A stretch of 14,810 nucleotides of DNA from CAYMSA01 sp964392965 (GCA_964392965.1 CAYMSA010000043.1:1-14810); one strand, 5' to 3'; positions 6,686 to 13,030 are shown, counted from the first letter of the stretch. Numbers and translations are program-made. Notes: generated from the sequence alone by a model not told the origin.

Positions 6686-7222
6686 TTACTTGGCGGCCTT
6701 GCCGACCTTGCGGCGAACATGTTCGCCGGCATAGCGAACACCCTTGCCCTTGTAGGGCTCCGGGGGACGGATGCCACGGATCTCCGCAGCGATCTGGCCC
6801 ACCCTCTGCTTGTCGATGCCGCTCACGCTGATGCGGTTCGGCGCCGGGACCTCGAACGTGATGCCCTCGGGCGCCTGAACGACGAGCGGGTGACTGAAAC
6901 CGAGGGACAGATCCAGACCCCCATCCTTGAGTGCGGCACGATATCCGACACCCACGATCTCGAGGTCCTTCTTGTAGCCGTCCGATACGCCGGTGACCAT
7001 GTTCGCCACCAGGGTCCGCGTCAGGCCGTGAAGGCTGCGATGCTCACGTGCGTCACTCGGACGGCGCACGTAGACGGCGCCCTCCTCGAGTGTGATGGAC
7101 ATGTCATCGTTGAACGTTTGCGTAAGAACACCCTTAGGGCCCTTGACCGTCACGGTCGATCCCTGGATGTCCACTTCTACCCCGGACGGGACCGGGATGG
7201 GCTGCTTGCCGATACGAGACAC
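6686..7222 (-). CDS. rplF: 50S ribosomal protein L6
   Basis: The 178-residue product is typical: SRIGKQPIPVPSGVEVDI opens the first of two homologous domains, GVSDGYKKDLEIVGVGYRA (about 80-98) spans the junction, and RIRPPEPYKGKGVRY-like residues close the protein as GIRPPEPYKGKGVRYAGE. L6 sits near the GTPase-associated centre beside the sarcin-ricin loop. The start is GTG with AAAGGAG 9 nt upstream. The gap to rpsH is 29 nt; 51 nt follow before rplR, with a 6-bp hairpin. Confidence 0.97.
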   Translation of the reverse strand: MSRIGKQPIPVPSGVEVDIQGSTVTVKGPKGVLTQTFNDDMSITLEEGAVYVRRPSDAREHRSLHGLTRTLVANMVTGVSDGYKKDLEIVGVGYRAALKDGGLDLSLGFSHPLVVQAPEGITFEVPAPNRISVSGIDKQRVGQIAAEIRGIRPPEPYKGKGVRYAGEHVRRKVGKAAK

Positions 7223-7251
7223 GGCGGTTCGCTCCTTTCAGTCCGGTCCGA

Positions 7252-7650
7252 TTACCAGATGTAGGCTAGGACTTCGCCACCGACACCCGCGGCGCGCGCC
7301 TGCTTCTCGGTCATGACACCACTTGAGGTGGAGATCACGGCGATGCCGAGACCGCCAAGAACACGCGGCAGCTCGTCCTTCTTCGCATACACGCGCAGAC
7401 CAGGCTTGCTGATCCGGCGGATACCGGTGATCGTCCGCTGCTTCTTAGGTCCATACTTGAGCGTGATCACGAGGCTCGGCTGAGGGTCACCGGGAACCAC
7501 CTCGTAGTCAACGATGTAACCCTCGTCTTTCATGATCTTGGCAATCGCAACCAGCTTCTTCGATGACGGCATCGACGTGCTCGCCTGGAACGCATTGTTG
7601 GCGTTCCGTATCCGAGTCAGCATGTCCGCTATCGGGTCTGTCATGCTCAT
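7252..7650 (-). CDS. rpsH: 30S ribosomal protein S8
   Basis: The 132-residue product has the S8 pattern: DPIADMLTRIRNANNA near the start, the SKKLVAIAKIMKDEGYI helix, RRISKPGLRVYAKKDELPRVLGGLG in the centre, and VISTSSGVMTEKQARAAGVGGEVLAYIW at the end, given here in part. S8 is a central-domain 16S rRNA binder and, in E. coli, represses the spc operon. The first ATG (7650) has AGGAGG 10 nt upstream; Met3 is a weaker alternative. Confidence 0.97.
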   Translation of the reverse strand: MSMTDPIADMLTRIRNANNAFQASTSMPSSKKLVAIAKIMKDEGYIVDYEVVPGDPQPSLVITLKYGPKKQRTITGIRRISKPGLRVYAKKDELPRVLGGLGIAVISTSSGVMTEKQARAAGVGGEVLAYIW

Positions 7651-7701
7651 GGTTTCAGTACCTCCTATGGTCCAGGATGGTCCAACCCGTCAGTACACCT
7701 C

Positions 7702-7756
7702 GGCCCATGACCGGAGTGCTTACCGGGCCTCGCCGCCTAAGGCCGATCGACGGCCT
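7702..7756 (-). promoter_or_regulatory. Inverted repeats in the rpsZ-rpsH spacer
   Basis: AGGCC/GGCCT (7740-7744 with 7752-7756) forms a 5-bp hairpin that overlaps the rpsZ stop codon. Downstream on the transcript, GGCCC/GGGCC (7702-7706 with 7725-7729) and CCGG/CCGG (7711-7714 with 7723-7726) overlap and are alternatives. Nearer the rpsH start, TGGACCAT is repeated twice with a 2-nt gap (7684-7667). No T-tract and no open frame are seen in this 104-nt spacer. Confidence 0.35.
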
Positions 7757-7940
7757 ACCAGCTCGCCTTGCGCACGCCCGGCAGCTCGCCTCTGCTTGCC
7801 AGCTCGCGGACGCACACGCGGCACAGTCCGAACTGGCGGTAGAAGGCGCGCGGCCGACCGCAGCGATTACAGCGGTTCACGGCACGGACCGAGAACTTCG
7901 GCGTCCGCTTGGCCTTGGCGATCATCGACTTCTTTGCCAC
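7755..7940 (-). CDS. rpsZ: 30S ribosomal protein S14, zinc-binding type Z
   Basis: The 61-residue product is the short S14 form. It carries two CxxC pairs, Cys24/Cys27 and Cys40/Cys43, in CNRCGRPRAFYRQFGLCRVC, and ends RGELPGVRKASW as the family does. S14 sits in the 30S head beside S3 and S10. In some bacteria this zinc form is replaced under zinc limitation by a longer cysteine-free paralogue; none is in this window. The start codon is GTG with GGAGG 8 nt upstream. Confidence 0.97.
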   Translation of the reverse strand: MAKKSMIAKAKRTPKFSVRAVNRCNRCGRPRAFYRQFGLCRVCVRELASRGELPGVRKASW

Positions 7941-7960
7941 GTCACAAACCTCCTTGAAGA

Positions 7961-7979
7961 GGGCCGCCCGGGGTGGCCC
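7961..7979 (-). promoter_or_regulatory. GC-rich hairpin between rplE and rpsZ
   Basis: GGGCC and GGCCC form the outer stem; an inner GG/CC adds two pairs after one mismatch, leaving a 3-nt loop. On the transcribed strand it ends about 10 nt before the rpsZ Shine-Dalgarno AAGGAGG. It is followed by TCTTC rather than a T-run, so it is not a typical terminator. Confidence 0.4.
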
Positions 7980-7988
7980 GCATCTTCC

Positions 7989-8531
7989 TTATCGCTTGAA
8001 CGGGAACCCGAACTGCTCGAGCAGTACCCGGCACTCCTCGTCTGTTTTCGCACTCGTGACAAACGTGATATCCATGCCCCGAATCTTATCGATCTTGTCG
8101 TAATCGACCTCCGGGAAGATCAGCTGCTCGGTCACGCCGAGCGAGTAGTTGCCCCGGCCGTCGAACGCGGTCGCGCTCACGCCGCGGAAGTCGCGGATGC
8201 GAGGCAGCGCGGTCGAGAGAAGCCTGTCCATGAATTCCCACATACGATCACCTCGGAGGGTGACCTTGGCACCGATCGCCATACCCTCGCGGAGCTTGAA
8301 TGCCGCGATCGACTTTTTCGCGCGAGTGATAGCGGGCTTCTGGCCAGTGATGATCGTCAGATCGCCGACGGCTGCGTCCAGGAGCTTCGAGTCCTGCGTT
8401 GCACCACCCACACCCATGTTGACGACGATCTTCTCGAGGCGCGGGACCTCGTGCACGTTGCCGTAACCGAAACGCTCCATGAGCGTCGGCACGACCTCCG
8501 CTTTGTACTTGTCCTTGAATCGTGGTGCCAC
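7989..8531 (-). CDS. rplE: 50S ribosomal protein L5
   Basis: From a GTG at 8531 the product is 180 residues, the usual L5 length. Visible family segments are APRFKDKYKAEVVPTL at the start, VVNMGVGGATQDSKLL, the KSIAAFKLREGMAIGAKVTL region, and FPEVDYDKIDKIRGMDI near the end. L5 binds 5S rRNA in the central protuberance. The GTG is chosen because the homologous N-terminus begins there and GGAGGT lies just upstream. The same frame stays open to 8600, but that extension has no family similarity. Confidence 0.97.
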   Translation of the reverse strand: MAPRFKDKYKAEVVPTLMERFGYGNVHEVPRLEKIVVNMGVGGATQDSKLLDAAVGDLTIITGQKPAITRAKKSIAAFKLREGMAIGAKVTLRGDRMWEFMDRLLSTALPRIRDFRGVSATAFDGRGNYSLGVTEQLIFPEVDYDKIDKIRGMDITFVTSAKTDEECRVLLEQFGFPFKR

Positions 8532-8587
8532 CTGTACCTCCGTATGCTCTGTGCCCGGCGGATTACCGACCCGACGGGGCTTCGCGA

Positions 8588-8621
8588 CGTCCGGTCTCAC
8601 CGGACGGAGTTCCGTGTCCGG
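8588..8621 (-). promoter_or_regulatory. Competing hairpins in the rplX-rplE spacer
   Basis: The first transcribed hairpin (8621-8600) pairs CCGGAC with GTCCGG plus an inner GG/CC, giving 8 bp, a 2-nt bulge and a 4-nt loop. The second (8606-8588) pairs CGTCCGG with CCGGACG, 7 bp with a 5-nt loop. They share the segment 8600-8606, so only one can form. The rplE Shine-Dalgarno is about 47 nt downstream. The arrangement resembles an attenuator but has no T-tract. The pairings are seen; function is inferred. Confidence 0.45.
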
Positions 8622-8627
8622 ACAGCG

Positions 8628-8948
8628 CTAGGCGATGTCCTTGCCGCACTTCTTGCAGGTACGCACCCGCACACCATCTTCACGACGCCGACCCACACGA
8701 GTCGCCTGTCCACAACTCGGGCAGACGAGCATCACGTTCGAAACGTGAATCGTGCCCTCCATCTCGACGATTCCGCCCTGGCGGTTCTTCTGGGTGGGTC
8801 GAGTGTGCTTCTTGATCATGTTCACGTTCTCGACGACAACACGTTCCCGTTCCGGCAGCGACCGCAGGACCTTGCCTTCCTTGCCCTTGTCTTTGCCGGC
8901 GATGACGCGCACGCGATCGCCCCTGCGAATAGTCATTGATTTCGCCAT
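8628..8948 (-). CDS. rplX: 50S ribosomal protein L24, zinc-ribbon form
   Basis: The 106-residue product has the KOW motif RRGDRVRVIAGKDKGKEGKV (8-27) and the conserved loop HTRPTQKNRQGGIVEMEG. The C-terminus carries two CxxC pairs, Cys76/Cys79 and Cys98/Cys101, consistent with a zinc ribbon; E. coli L24 lacks these. L24 is an assembly initiator of the 50S subunit. I chose the first ATG (8948), with AGGAGG 11 nt upstream; Met5 would be the alternative. It is followed by a 96-nt spacer with competing hairpins before rplE. Confidence 0.97.
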   Translation of the reverse strand: MAKSMTIRRGDRVRVIAGKDKGKEGKVLRSLPERERVVVENVNMIKKHTRPTQKNRQGGIVEMEGTIHVSNVMLVCPSCGQATRVGRRREDGVRVRTCKKCGKDIA

Positions 8949-8963
8949 CGTATCCGCTTCCTC

Positions 8964-9332
8964 CTACAGGACTTCCGGTGCGAGTGACACTATCTTCATG
9001 TACTTCCGGTCACGCAACTCGCGCGCGACAGGGCCGAAGATGCGGGTGCCACGGGGATTGCCCTGGTTGTCGATGATGACAGCAGCGTTCTCGTCGAACC
9101 GGATGTAGCTGCCGTCGGGTCGCCGGACCTCCTTCTTGGTCCTCACGACCACCGCCTTCACCACGTCGCCCTTCTTAACCGCGCCGTTCGGCGTGGCCTC
9201 CTTCACTGCGCAAACGATGGTATCGCCCACAAACGCGTAGCGACGCTTGCTACCGCCGAGCACCTTGATGCAGGCCACTCGTCTGGCCCCGGAGTTGTCG
9301 GCCACCTTCAGCCGTGTCTCCTGCTGGATCAT
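8964..9332 (-). CDS. rplN: 50S ribosomal protein L14
   Basis: The 122-residue product matches the invariant length of L14. MIQQETRLKVADNSGAR opens it, CIKVLGGSKRRYAFVGD follows, and RFDENAAVIIDNQGNPRGTR and FGPVARELRD close it. L14 sits at the subunit interface and is the docking site for the silencing factor RsfS. Two ATGs are adjacent; the second (9332) gives the canonical MIQQE start and lies 5 nt after GGAGG, while the first lies only 2 nt after it. Confidence 0.98.
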   Translation of the reverse strand: MIQQETRLKVADNSGARRVACIKVLGGSKRRYAFVGDTIVCAVKEATPNGAVKKGDVVKAVVVRTKKEVRRPDGSYIRFDENAAVIIDNQGNPRGTRIFGPVARELRDRKYMKIVSLAPEVL

Positions 9333-9359
9333 CATATCCTCCGTCGGTCGTACGGTCGT

Positions 9360-9380
9360 CGGGCATCTATCGTGTGCCCG
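9360..9380 (-). promoter_or_regulatory. Hairpin in the rpsQ-rplN spacer
   Basis: CGGGCA and TGCCCG form a perfect 6-bp inverted repeat with a 9-nt loop. On the transcribed strand it is followed by two copies of ACGACCG one base apart (within 9344-9360) and then the rplN Shine-Dalgarno. There is no T-tract, so it is not an intrinsic terminator. The position is the S10/spc boundary. Confidence 0.4.
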
Positions 9381-9407
9381 AGAGGACCGGCCTTGTCATG
9401 CCTTGAA

Positions 9408-9668
9408 CTACTTCGCCTTCTCGACGATCTCGACGAGACGCCAGCGCTTCAGTTTCGACAGCGGGCGGGTCTCCATGATCCTCACCACGTCGCCAATCCC
9501 GCAGGCATTGTCTTCGTCGTGAGCGTGGAACTTCGTGCTGCTGGTAATCATCTTGCCGTACAGAGGATGGCGCTTGCGGTCCTCGACCTTGACGACACAG
9601 GTCTTGTCGCCAGCGGCCGAGACCACCACGCCCTGGCGCTCCTTGCGGCGGTTGCGTTCGGTGCTCAT
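9408..9668 (-). CDS. rpsQ: 30S ribosomal protein S17
   Basis: The 86-residue product has the S17 OB-fold pattern: RKERQGVVVSAAGDKTCVV, then HPLYGKMITSSTKFHAHDE, then GDVVRIMETRPLSKLKRWRL. S17 is a primary 16S rRNA-binding protein of the 30S body. The ATG has GGAGG 7 nt upstream. It is the last gene of the S10 section; a 75-nt spacer with a 6-bp hairpin separates it from rplN, but no terminator or clear promoter is visible, so transcription probably runs through into the spc section. Confidence 0.97.
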   Translation of the reverse strand: MSTERNRRKERQGVVVSAAGDKTCVVKVEDRKRHPLYGKMITSSTKFHAHDEDNACGIGDVVRIMETRPLSKLKRWRLVEIVEKAK

Positions 9669-9681
9669 CTACCGTCCTCCC

Positions 9682-9894
9682 TTACGCCTTGGACGACTGC
9701 ACGGCGGCGATTTCGCGCGCGCGCAGTTCCGTGTGAAGGCGTGCAATATCTCGCTTGACCGCAGTGATGCGGTGCGGGTTCTCGAGCTGGCCAGTCGCAA
9801 GCTGGAATCGCAGGTTGAACAACTCGGTCCTGCTCTCCTTGAGCTTGTCGGCAATCTCGGTCTCTGAGAGACCCCTGATCTCTACACTGTTCAT
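9682..9894 (-). CDS. rpmC: 50S ribosomal protein L29
   Basis: The 70-residue product is predicted to be mostly helical, with the L29 motif ELFNLRFQLATGQLENP (24-40) followed by RITAVKRDIARLHTELR. L29 lies next to L23 at the tunnel exit and contributes to trigger-factor docking. The ATG follows the rplP TAG with no gap. The only Shine-Dalgarno is a weak GGTGA, so translation probably depends on ribosomes arriving from rplP. The next gene, rpsQ, is 13 nt downstream. Confidence 0.96.
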   Translation of the reverse strand: MNSVEIRGLSETEIADKLKESRTELFNLRFQLATGQLENPHRITAVKRDIARLHTELRAREIAAVQSSKA

Positions 9895-10320
9895 CTAGGC
9901 TTCACCGCCACTGTCAGCACGGGTGACGAACTTGCACTTGATCGGCAGCTTCTGGGCCGCGAGGCGCATGGCCTCTTTGGCGATCTCCTCGCTGACACCC
10001 GAGACTTCGAACATGATCCTACCGGGCTTGACGACCGCAACCCACTTCTCAGGGTTACCCTTGCCGGAACCCATGCGGGTCTCGGCCGGCTTCTGCGTGA
10101 CAGGCTTGTCCGGGAAGATGTTGATCCACACCTTACCGCCACGCTTCATGTAACGCGTCATCGCGATACGTGCGGCCTCAATCTGACGATTCGTGACCCA
10201 GGCAGCCTCGAGAGCTTTGAGTCCGTAATCACCGAACGCGATCTCGGTACCGCCCTTCGCCATACCCTTACGCGAACCGCGCATCACCTTGCGATGCTTG
10301 ACTCTCTTGGGAAGTAGCAT
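9895..10320 (-). CDS. rplP: 50S ribosomal protein L16
   Basis: The 141-residue product begins MLLPKRVKHRKVMRG, with FGDYGLKALE in the first third and PAETRMGSGKGNPEKWVAVV (about 79-98), the conserved loop near the A-site tRNA. The arginine in this loop is the residue hydroxylated in E. coli L16. L16 joins late in 50S assembly and positions the CCA end of tRNA. The start abuts the rpsC stop (TAGATG), with AAGGAG 7 nt upstream inside rpsC. Its own stop abuts the rpmC start in the same way, a tightly coupled trio. Confidence 0.98.
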   Translation of the reverse strand: MLLPKRVKHRKVMRGSRKGMAKGGTEIAFGDYGLKALEAAWVTNRQIEAARIAMTRYMKRGGKVWINIFPDKPVTQKPAETRMGSGKGNPEKWVAVVKPGRIMFEVSGVSEEIAKEAMRLAAQKLPIKCKFVTRADSGGEA

Positions 10321-11052
10321 CTAGCCTCTCCTTCCGGCACCCTCGCGACGACGGCCACGGGGCCTGTCGCGATCCGGACGAGGACGCTCGACGAGCGCAG
10401 CCTCTTCGGCGGCGGTCAGATTCTGACCCGGGAGCTTGTCGCCACGGTAGACCCACACCTTCACACCTACAACACCGAACGTCGTGACCGCGTCCGCCGT
10501 GCCGTAGTCGATCTTTGCGCGGAGCGTGTGAAGCGGAACCCGACCCTCGCGGTACCACTCGCGGCGACCCATCTCGGCGCCACCGAGGCGTCCTGAGCAC
10601 TGGATGCGGATGCCGAGGGCCCCGCTCTTCATAGCGCTCGTGACTGCCTTCTTCATGGCGCGCCTGAACGATACACGAGCTACGAGCTGATCCGCGACGC
10701 TCTGCGCGACCAATGTCGCGTCGAGCTCCGGACGCTTGATCTCGACGATGTTGACTGCCACCGTGCCGCCGGCGAGCTGCTCCAACTCCTTGCGAAGAGA
10801 ATCGACTTCGGAGCCCTTCTTGCCGATGACGATGCCCGGCCGGGCGGTCCAGATCTCAACGAACACCTTGTCGCCCTTGCGCTCGATATCGATGCGCGAT
10901 ACCGCCGCACGCTGCAGACGCGCTCTCAGGTACTTGCGCAGCGCGAGATCCTCGGCGAGGGTCTTGCTGTAGTCCTTGTCCTCGTACCAGCGCGAGCGCC
11001 ACTCCTCGGTGATGCCGAGGCGGAACCCGATCGGGTAGACTTTCTGACCCAT
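10321..11052 (-). CDS. rpsC: 30S ribosomal protein S3
   Basis: The 243-residue product carries the S3 N-terminus MGQKVYPIGFRLGI, a type II KH domain with the GXXG loop at GKKG (77-80) in RPGIVIGKKGSEV, and the C-terminal domain with RIQCSGRLGGAEM and YGTADAVTTFGVVGVKVWV. S3 is in the 30S head, helps form the mRNA entry tunnel and contributes to helicase activity. The tail from about 224 is rich in Arg, Asp and Gly; such tails vary among bacteria. The SD GAGGAGG is 10 nt before the ATG. Its TAG is directly followed by the rplP ATG with no spacer. Confidence 0.98.
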   Translation of the reverse strand: MGQKVYPIGFRLGITEEWRSRWYEDKDYSKTLAEDLALRKYLRARLQRAAVSRIDIERKGDKVFVEIWTARPGIVIGKKGSEVDSLRKELEQLAGGTVAVNIVEIKRPELDATLVAQSVADQLVARVSFRRAMKKAVTSAMKSGALGIRIQCSGRLGGAEMGRREWYREGRVPLHTLRAKIDYGTADAVTTFGVVGVKVWVYRGDKLPGQNLTAAEEAALVERPRPDRDRPRGRRREGAGRRG

Positions 11053-11057
11053 TCGCC

Positions 11058-11399
11058 TTAAGCCTCCTCTCGCTGCTTCACGACCACCGTGATGTGGCTC
11101 GTGCGCTTGTTGATGCGGAACGCACGGCCCATAGCGCGCGGGCGAATGCGCTTCAGCGTCGGACCCTCGTTCACATAGGCCTCCGAGACATAGAGCGTCT
11201 CGGGCTTGATCCGCAGATTCTTCTCCGCGTTCGCTGCCGCACTGTGGACGACCTTGCCCACTACCTCTGCAGCGGCTCGCGGAGTGAACAACAGAATCGC
11301 CTCAGCGTCGGGAACCGACTTGCCCCTGACGAGGTCGACGACCTCCCGCGCCTTGCGCGGACTCACCCTCACGTACTTCGCGGTAGCTCTTGCTTCCAT
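11058..11399 (-). CDS. rplV: 50S ribosomal protein L22
   Basis: The 113-residue product has the L22 signature: RVSPRKAREVVDLVRG (11-26), the AAANAEKN helix, and the beta-hairpin GPTLKRIRPRAMGRAFRI, whose tip lines the exit tunnel where macrolide-resistance changes occur in other bacteria. HITVVV closes the fold. L22 contacts all domains of 23S rRNA. The ATG has GGAGG 9 nt upstream. Only 5 nt separate it from rpsC, whose Shine-Dalgarno lies inside the last codons of rplV, so the two are likely coupled. Confidence 0.97.
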   Translation of the reverse strand: MEARATAKYVRVSPRKAREVVDLVRGKSVPDAEAILLFTPRAAAEVVGKVVHSAAANAEKNLRIKPETLYVSEAYVNEGPTLKRIRPRAMGRAFRINKRTSHITVVVKQREEA

Positions 11400-11412
11400 C
11401 TACTCGAACCTC

Positions 11413-11453
11413 CGACCGTCATCCGGTCGACGCTTCCACGTCTCATGACCGGA
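11413..11453 (-). promoter_or_regulatory. Two mutually exclusive hairpins ahead of rplV
   Basis: On the transcribed strand TCCGGTC (11453-11447) can pair with GACCGGA (11428-11422), a perfect 7-bp stem. The second segment also lies in CGACCG (11429-11424), which pairs with CGGTCG (11418-11413), a 6-bp stem with a 5-nt loop. Both cannot form at once. The shorter hairpin touches the rplV Shine-Dalgarno GGAGG. The pairings are seen; a switch is inference. There is no T-tract. Confidence 0.45.
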
Positions 11454-11473
11454 GTCAGCGACCAAACGGCGAA

Positions 11474-11752
11474 CTAGCGCCTGCCCTTCTTGCGATCCTC
11501 GGCGTGACCGCGGAACGTCCGGGTCGGCGAGAACTCTCCGAACTTGTGACCTACCATCGACTCGGTCACGTACACCGGTACGTGCTTCCGGCCGTCGTGC
11601 ACGGCGACCGTGTGTCCCACCATCTCTGGGAATATCGTCGACGCGCGCGACCAGGTCTTGATGACCCTCTTCTCCCCGGCCTCGTTCATGTCCTGGATAC
11701 GCTTCAGGAGGCGCGGCTCGACGTAGGGTCCCTTCTTGAGGCTTCTGCTCAT
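11474..11752 (-). CDS. rpsS: 30S ribosomal protein S19
   Basis: The 92-residue product is full length and typical: MSRSLKKGPYVE at the start, WSRASTIFPEMVGHTVAVHDG in the middle, and GHKFGEFSPTRTFRGH near the end. S19 sits in the 30S head, forms a pair with S13 and contacts the A-site tRNA and 50S bridge. The ATG has AAGGAG 6 nt upstream. The gap to rplB is only 18 nt. It is followed by a 74-nt spacer with inverted repeats before rplV. Confidence 0.98.
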   Translation of the reverse strand: MSRSLKKGPYVEPRLLKRIQDMNEAGEKRVIKTWSRASTIFPEMVGHTVAVHDGRKHVPVYVTESMVGHKFGEFSPTRTFRGHAEDRKKGRR

Positions 11753-11770
11753 CTGCAGCTCCTTCTTCCG

Positions 11771-12601
11771 CTACTTCTTGCGCCGACGGATGATCATACG
11801 ATCCGACGACTTGTGCTTCGGCCGGGTACGGTGACCCTTCGTCGGAACACCCCAAGGCGTCACGGGGTGACGTCCGGCGGTCTTGTTCTTGCCCTCACCA
11901 CCGCCGTGCGGGTGGTCGACCGGGTTCATCGCGGTACCACGCACGGTTGGCCTCTTGCCGAGGTGACGGTTGCGGCCTGCCTTGCCGATGGAGATGTTCG
12001 CGTGCTCCGAGTTGCCGACCTCACCCACCGTCGCCCTGCAGGAAAGCGGAACCATCCGCATCTCGGAGGAGGGCATACGCAGAATCGCGTTAGGACCCTC
12101 TTTGCCGATCAGCTGAGCCGAGGCGCCCGCCGATCGCGCGATAGCGGCGCCTTTGCCCGGCTGCAACTCGATGGCGTGCACGACGGTACCAGTCGGAATG
12201 CTCTCCAGTGGCAGAGCGTTGCCTGGCTTGATGTCGGCGCCGGGGCCGGACAGCACGGTGTCCCCGACACCCAGCTTCTCGGGGGCGATGATGTAGCGCT
12301 TCTCGCCGTCCGCATAGTGGAGCAGGGCGATGCGTGCCGAGCGGTTAGGGTCGTACTCGATTGTTGCGACCTTCGCGGGAACACCGTCCTTGTTGCGCTT
12401 GAAGTCGATCTTGCGGTAGCGGCGCTTGTGACCTCCACCCTGATGGCGCGTCGTGACGCGGCCGTTGTTGTTGCGGCCCCCCTGCTTGCTCAGCGGCTCG
12501 AGCAGCGACTTCTCGGGCGTCGTCGACGTGATCTCCGAGAAATCGGAGACCGTCTGGAAGCGACGACCCGCTGAGGTCGGCTTGTACTTCTTCAGTCCCA
12601 T
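11771..12601 (-). CDS. rplB: 50S ribosomal protein L2
   Basis: The 276-residue product matches the usual L2 length. MGLKKYKPTSAGRRFQT opens the protein, GGGHKRRYRKIDFKR (55-69) is the basic RNA-binding segment, and MNPVDHPHGGGEG (225-237) carries His230, equivalent to the conserved histidine of E. coli L2 near the peptidyl-transferase centre. WGVPTKGHRTR and the lysine/arginine tail complete it. L2 is needed for subunit joining and peptidyl-transferase activity. The start is fixed by the homologous N-terminus and a strong GGAAGGAG 5 nt before the ATG; a longer in-frame extension to 12640 lacks this support. Confidence 0.98.
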   Translation of the reverse strand: MGLKKYKPTSAGRRFQTVSDFSEITSTTPEKSLLEPLSKQGGRNNNGRVTTRHQGGGHKRRYRKIDFKRNKDGVPAKVATIEYDPNRSARIALLHYADGEKRYIIAPEKLGVGDTVLSGPGADIKPGNALPLESIPTGTVVHAIELQPGKGAAIARSAGASAQLIGKEGPNAILRMPSSEMRMVPLSCRATVGEVGNSEHANISIGKAGRNRHLGKRPTVRGTAMNPVDHPHGGGEGKNKTAGRHPVTPWGVPTKGHRTRPKHKSSDRMIIRRRKK

Positions 12602-12745
12602 CGTATCTCCTTCCGTCCGATTGCCAGACCACCGGGACATGCGGAGCTGTGCAACCTCCGCGTGATCCGACGCCGGACTCGTCTACCACGGTGCCGGGTG
12701 GCTCCATTCACACACGAATCCAGAAAGCTTCGCGGATCCCTGTGA
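12602..12745 (-). other. 144-nt rplW-rplB spacer with inverted repeat
   Basis: This is the longest noncoding gap in the window. It holds a perfect 6-bp inverted repeat, GCGGAG/CTCCGC, with a 9-nt loop (12641-12661). A longer imperfect pairing brings together CCACC...GGTGG around it. I see no convincing open reading frame, promoter or T-tract. The rplB Shine-Dalgarno (GGAAGGAG) is at its 3' end. It may be an mRNA control region for rplB or simply untranslated spacer. Confidence 0.4.
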
Positions 12746-13030
12746 CTACCGACCGGCGAACAAATCGATCGTGTCGCCCTCTTTCAGCGTGACGATCGCC
12801 TTCTTCCACGAGCGCGACAGCCCCTTATTGTAGCGGACTCTGCGCGGTTTACCAGAGACATTCATCGTGTTCACCTTCGTGACGGTGACACCGAAAATCT
12901 CCTCCACAGCGGACGCGATCTGCTCCTTGCGCGCGCTCTTGTGCACTTCGAACGTATAGCGATTCAACTCCATGAGCCCGTACGACTTCTCCGAAACGAC
13001 GGGGCGGATGATGACATCGTATGCATTCAT
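12746..13030 (-). CDS. rplW: 50S ribosomal protein L23
   Basis: The 94-residue product has the L23 layout: IIRPVVSEKSYGLME near the N-terminus, KSARKEQIASAVEEIFGV in the middle, and the RYNKGLSRSWKKAIVTL stretch before an acidic GDTIDLF end. L23 lies at the tunnel exit and is the docking point for trigger factor and signal recognition particle. The ATG shares a base with the rplD stop; a GAGGGGG sits upstream inside rplD. It is followed by an unusually long 144-nt spacer before rplB. Confidence 0.97.
   Translation of the reverse strand: MNAYDVIIRPVVSEKSYGLMELNRYTFEVHKSARKEQIASAVEEIFGVTVTKVNTMNVSGKPRRVRYNKGLSRSWKKAIVTLKEGDTIDLFAGR

Noticed and set aside
7961..7979. Intrinsic terminator after rplE
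   Set aside because: The GC hairpin is followed by TCTTC, not a T-tract, and rpsZ begins about 20 nt later in the same operon.
8532..8600. Upstream extension of rplE to 8600
   Set aside because: It would place coding sequence over the hairpin region, with no similarity to L5; the GTG at 8531 has a strong Shine-Dalgarno and fits the family start.
7563..8939. A 458-codon plus-strand open frame opposite rplX, rplE, rpsZ and rpsH
   Set aside because: It spans several certain minus-strand genes, and its translation has no recognisable motif. Long antisense frames are expected in high-GC coding DNA.
11390..12574. A 394-codon plus-strand open frame opposite rplB and rpsS
   Set aside because: Same reason: antisense shadow with low-complexity Arg/His/Leu-rich translation.
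12602..12640. Upstream extension of rplB to 12640
   Set aside because: It would read through the strong Shine-Dalgarno of the canonical MGLKKYKP start.
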